From NCBI RefSeq assembly GCF_001676725.1, contig NZ_CP016172.1, forward strand, positions 3,844,001 to 3,908,000: a stretch of DNA of 64,000 bases. The letters run 5' to 3'. The stretch comes from Bordetella flabilis. GTDB lineage: Bacteria > Pseudomonadota > Gammaproteobacteria > Burkholderiales > Burkholderiaceae_B. Positions within the stretch are counted from its first letter, which is position 1; each line of letters starts with the position of its first letter. Made by a program: the position numbers and the translations under genes. Under the pieces are notes generated by a model. That model did no database searches and was not told where the DNA came from. It saw nothing but the letters and a program-made list of their open reading frames with translations. Shown here piece after piece: positions 63,194 to 64,000 of this stretch.

Positions 63194-64000
63194 TCAGCTG
63201 CCGCGGAACGCCGGCGCGCGCTTGCCATGGAAGGCCTCCACGCCCTCGCGGAAATCGTCGGAGCTGCGCAGGCGGCTGTAGCAGTGCCCCTCCAGTTCGA
63301 TCGATGCGGACAGGGATGCATCCTCCGTATCGTTCAAAAGCTTCTTGGCGGTGCGTTGAGCGATCGGGGAGAACCCGAGCAGTTCGGCCACCAGCTTGTC
63401 CGTCGCCGACTCCAGTTCGGCGTCGGGCACCACTTCGGTGGCCACGCCCCAGTCGTAGGCCTGCTGGCCGGTGATCCGGCGCGACCGCATCACGACGTCC
63501 TTGGTCCGCGTTATGCCCACCATCTTCTGCAAGCGTGCCGATCCTCCGGAGCCGGGAATCTGCCCCAGCTTCTGCTCGGGCAACGCGTACAGCGTGGTCT
63601 CGCTGGCCATGCGGAAGTCGCAGGCCAGGGAAAGCTCGAAGCCGACACCGAAGCAATATCCGCGATTGGCGACGATGACGGGTTTGCTGCAGCGCGCCGG
63701 CGCGGCGACGTTCCATGCCAGCTTGGAAACGTGTTCCGGAGACGCCTCCAGGAATCCCTTGATGTCGCCTCCGCTGGAGAAGTGCTGGCCTTCGGCACGC
63801 AGGACGATGATGCGCACACGTTCGTCTTCATCCAGTGCCTCGAAGACGGCGCGCAACTGGTCGCGCTGCGGCATGGACACGACATTGAACGGCGGGCGGT
63901 TCAGCACGATATCGGCGCGCTGGCCATTCGCGTCGATATCGACGCGAAAGCCGTCCAGCTTGGCCAGCAGGGTTTCGGCGGGGTGTCGCAGTGACGTCAC
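63194..64000 (-). CDS. Enoyl-CoA hydratase/isomerase family protein (start at window edge)
   Basis: The frame is open to the right edge; a GTG at 64000 gives 268 residues, but the true start may lie outside the window. Crotonase motifs are clear: oxyanion-hole HFSSGGDIKGFLE, GYCFGVGFELSLACDFRMA and LPEQKLGQIPGSGGSARL, with both glutamates found in active hydratases (FEL and PEQ) present. It would hydrate or otherwise process an acyl-CoA. It heads the visible part of the operon. Confidence 0.93.
   Translation of the reverse strand: MTSLRHPAETLLAKLDGFRVDIDANGQRADIVLNRPPFNVVSMPQRDQLRAVFEALDEDERVRIIVLRAEGQHFSSGGDIKGFLEASPEHVSKLAWNVAAPARCSKPVIVANRGYCFGVGFELSLACDFRMASETTLYALPEQKLGQIPGSGGSARLQKMVGITRTKDVVMRSRRITGQQAYDWGVATEVVPDAELESATDKLVAELLGFSPIAQRTAKKLLNDTEDASLSASIELEGHCYSRLRSSDDFREGVEAFHGKRAPAFRGS

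Overview
The window is a GC-rich chromosomal segment of a betaproteobacterium, most likely Bordetella or a close relative in the Alcaligenaceae (for example Achromobacter). This is inferred from the housekeeping block recA-recX, metR/metE, sucC-sucD, two TerC genes, hemC-hemD-hemX-hemY and ppa, from a tripartite-tricarboxylate (Bug) receptor and from the Ku/LigD pair. No rRNA, tRNA, insertion sequence, prophage or CRISPR array was seen, and base composition looks even apart from one AT-rich intergenic patch at about 17.15-17.42 kb.

Layout. 0-9 kb: a minus-strand Tad/Flp pilus operon that runs off the left edge, in the order Flp-type pilin, TadG-like, TadE-like, an unknown exported protein, CpaB, secretin, an FHA-TadA fusion ATPase, TadB and TadC. 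9-15.3 kb: an entericidin-like lipoprotein, an FAH-family hydrolase, ppa and the haem operon hemC-hemD-hemX-hemY. 15.3-17.5 kb: a 40-residue membrane protein, two TerC paralogues and a striking 11-bp-phased repeat array. 17.5-25.4 kb: sucCD, a DUF2889 gene, the divergent metE/metR pair, recX and recA with an SOS box. 25.7-29.8 kb: a TctDE-like two-component system followed by an MHS-family transporter. 29.8-30.1 kb: a highly structured non-coding stretch ending in a strong terminator (candidate sRNA). 30-33.7 kb: NHEJ genes ligD (polymerase domain only) and ku, plus rdgC. 33.7-37.6 kb: an aspartate carbamoyltransferase with a fused helix-turn-helix domain, and an MFS/TetR divergent pair.

37.6-40 kb holds a run of very small genes (disordered proteins, lipoproteins, a second entericidin-like protein). 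40-44.5 kb holds an FAD-dependent protein, a MocR-type regulator next to a DUF2917 gene, and a DUF3309 membrane peptide. 44.5-50 kb is a catabolic locus: Bug receptor and SDR on one strand; cyclase, acyl-CoA-ligase-like protein and GntR/UTRA regulator on the other. 50-54.9 kb: a MarR-linked EmrB/QacA efflux pump, a DacA-type carboxypeptidase and small proteins. 54.9-64 kb: an OPT transporter and a second catabolic operon (enoyl-CoA hydratase, GMC oxidoreductase, MFS importer, FMN-dependent 2-hydroxyacid dehydrogenase, ThDP-dependent enzyme).

Most interesting signals: (1) ten CTGAA-type hexamers in 11-bp phase upstream of a TerC gene, with a matching triplet in the same relative orientation upstream of the transporter beside the OmpR-family regulator; (2) a PyrB carrying its own helix-turn-helix and a perfect inverted repeat overlapping its likely promoter, suggesting a self-regulating enzyme; (3) the structured RNA candidate at about 29.86-30.05 kb; (4) a Tad system whose ATPase carries an FHA domain and whose visible operon lacks TadZ.
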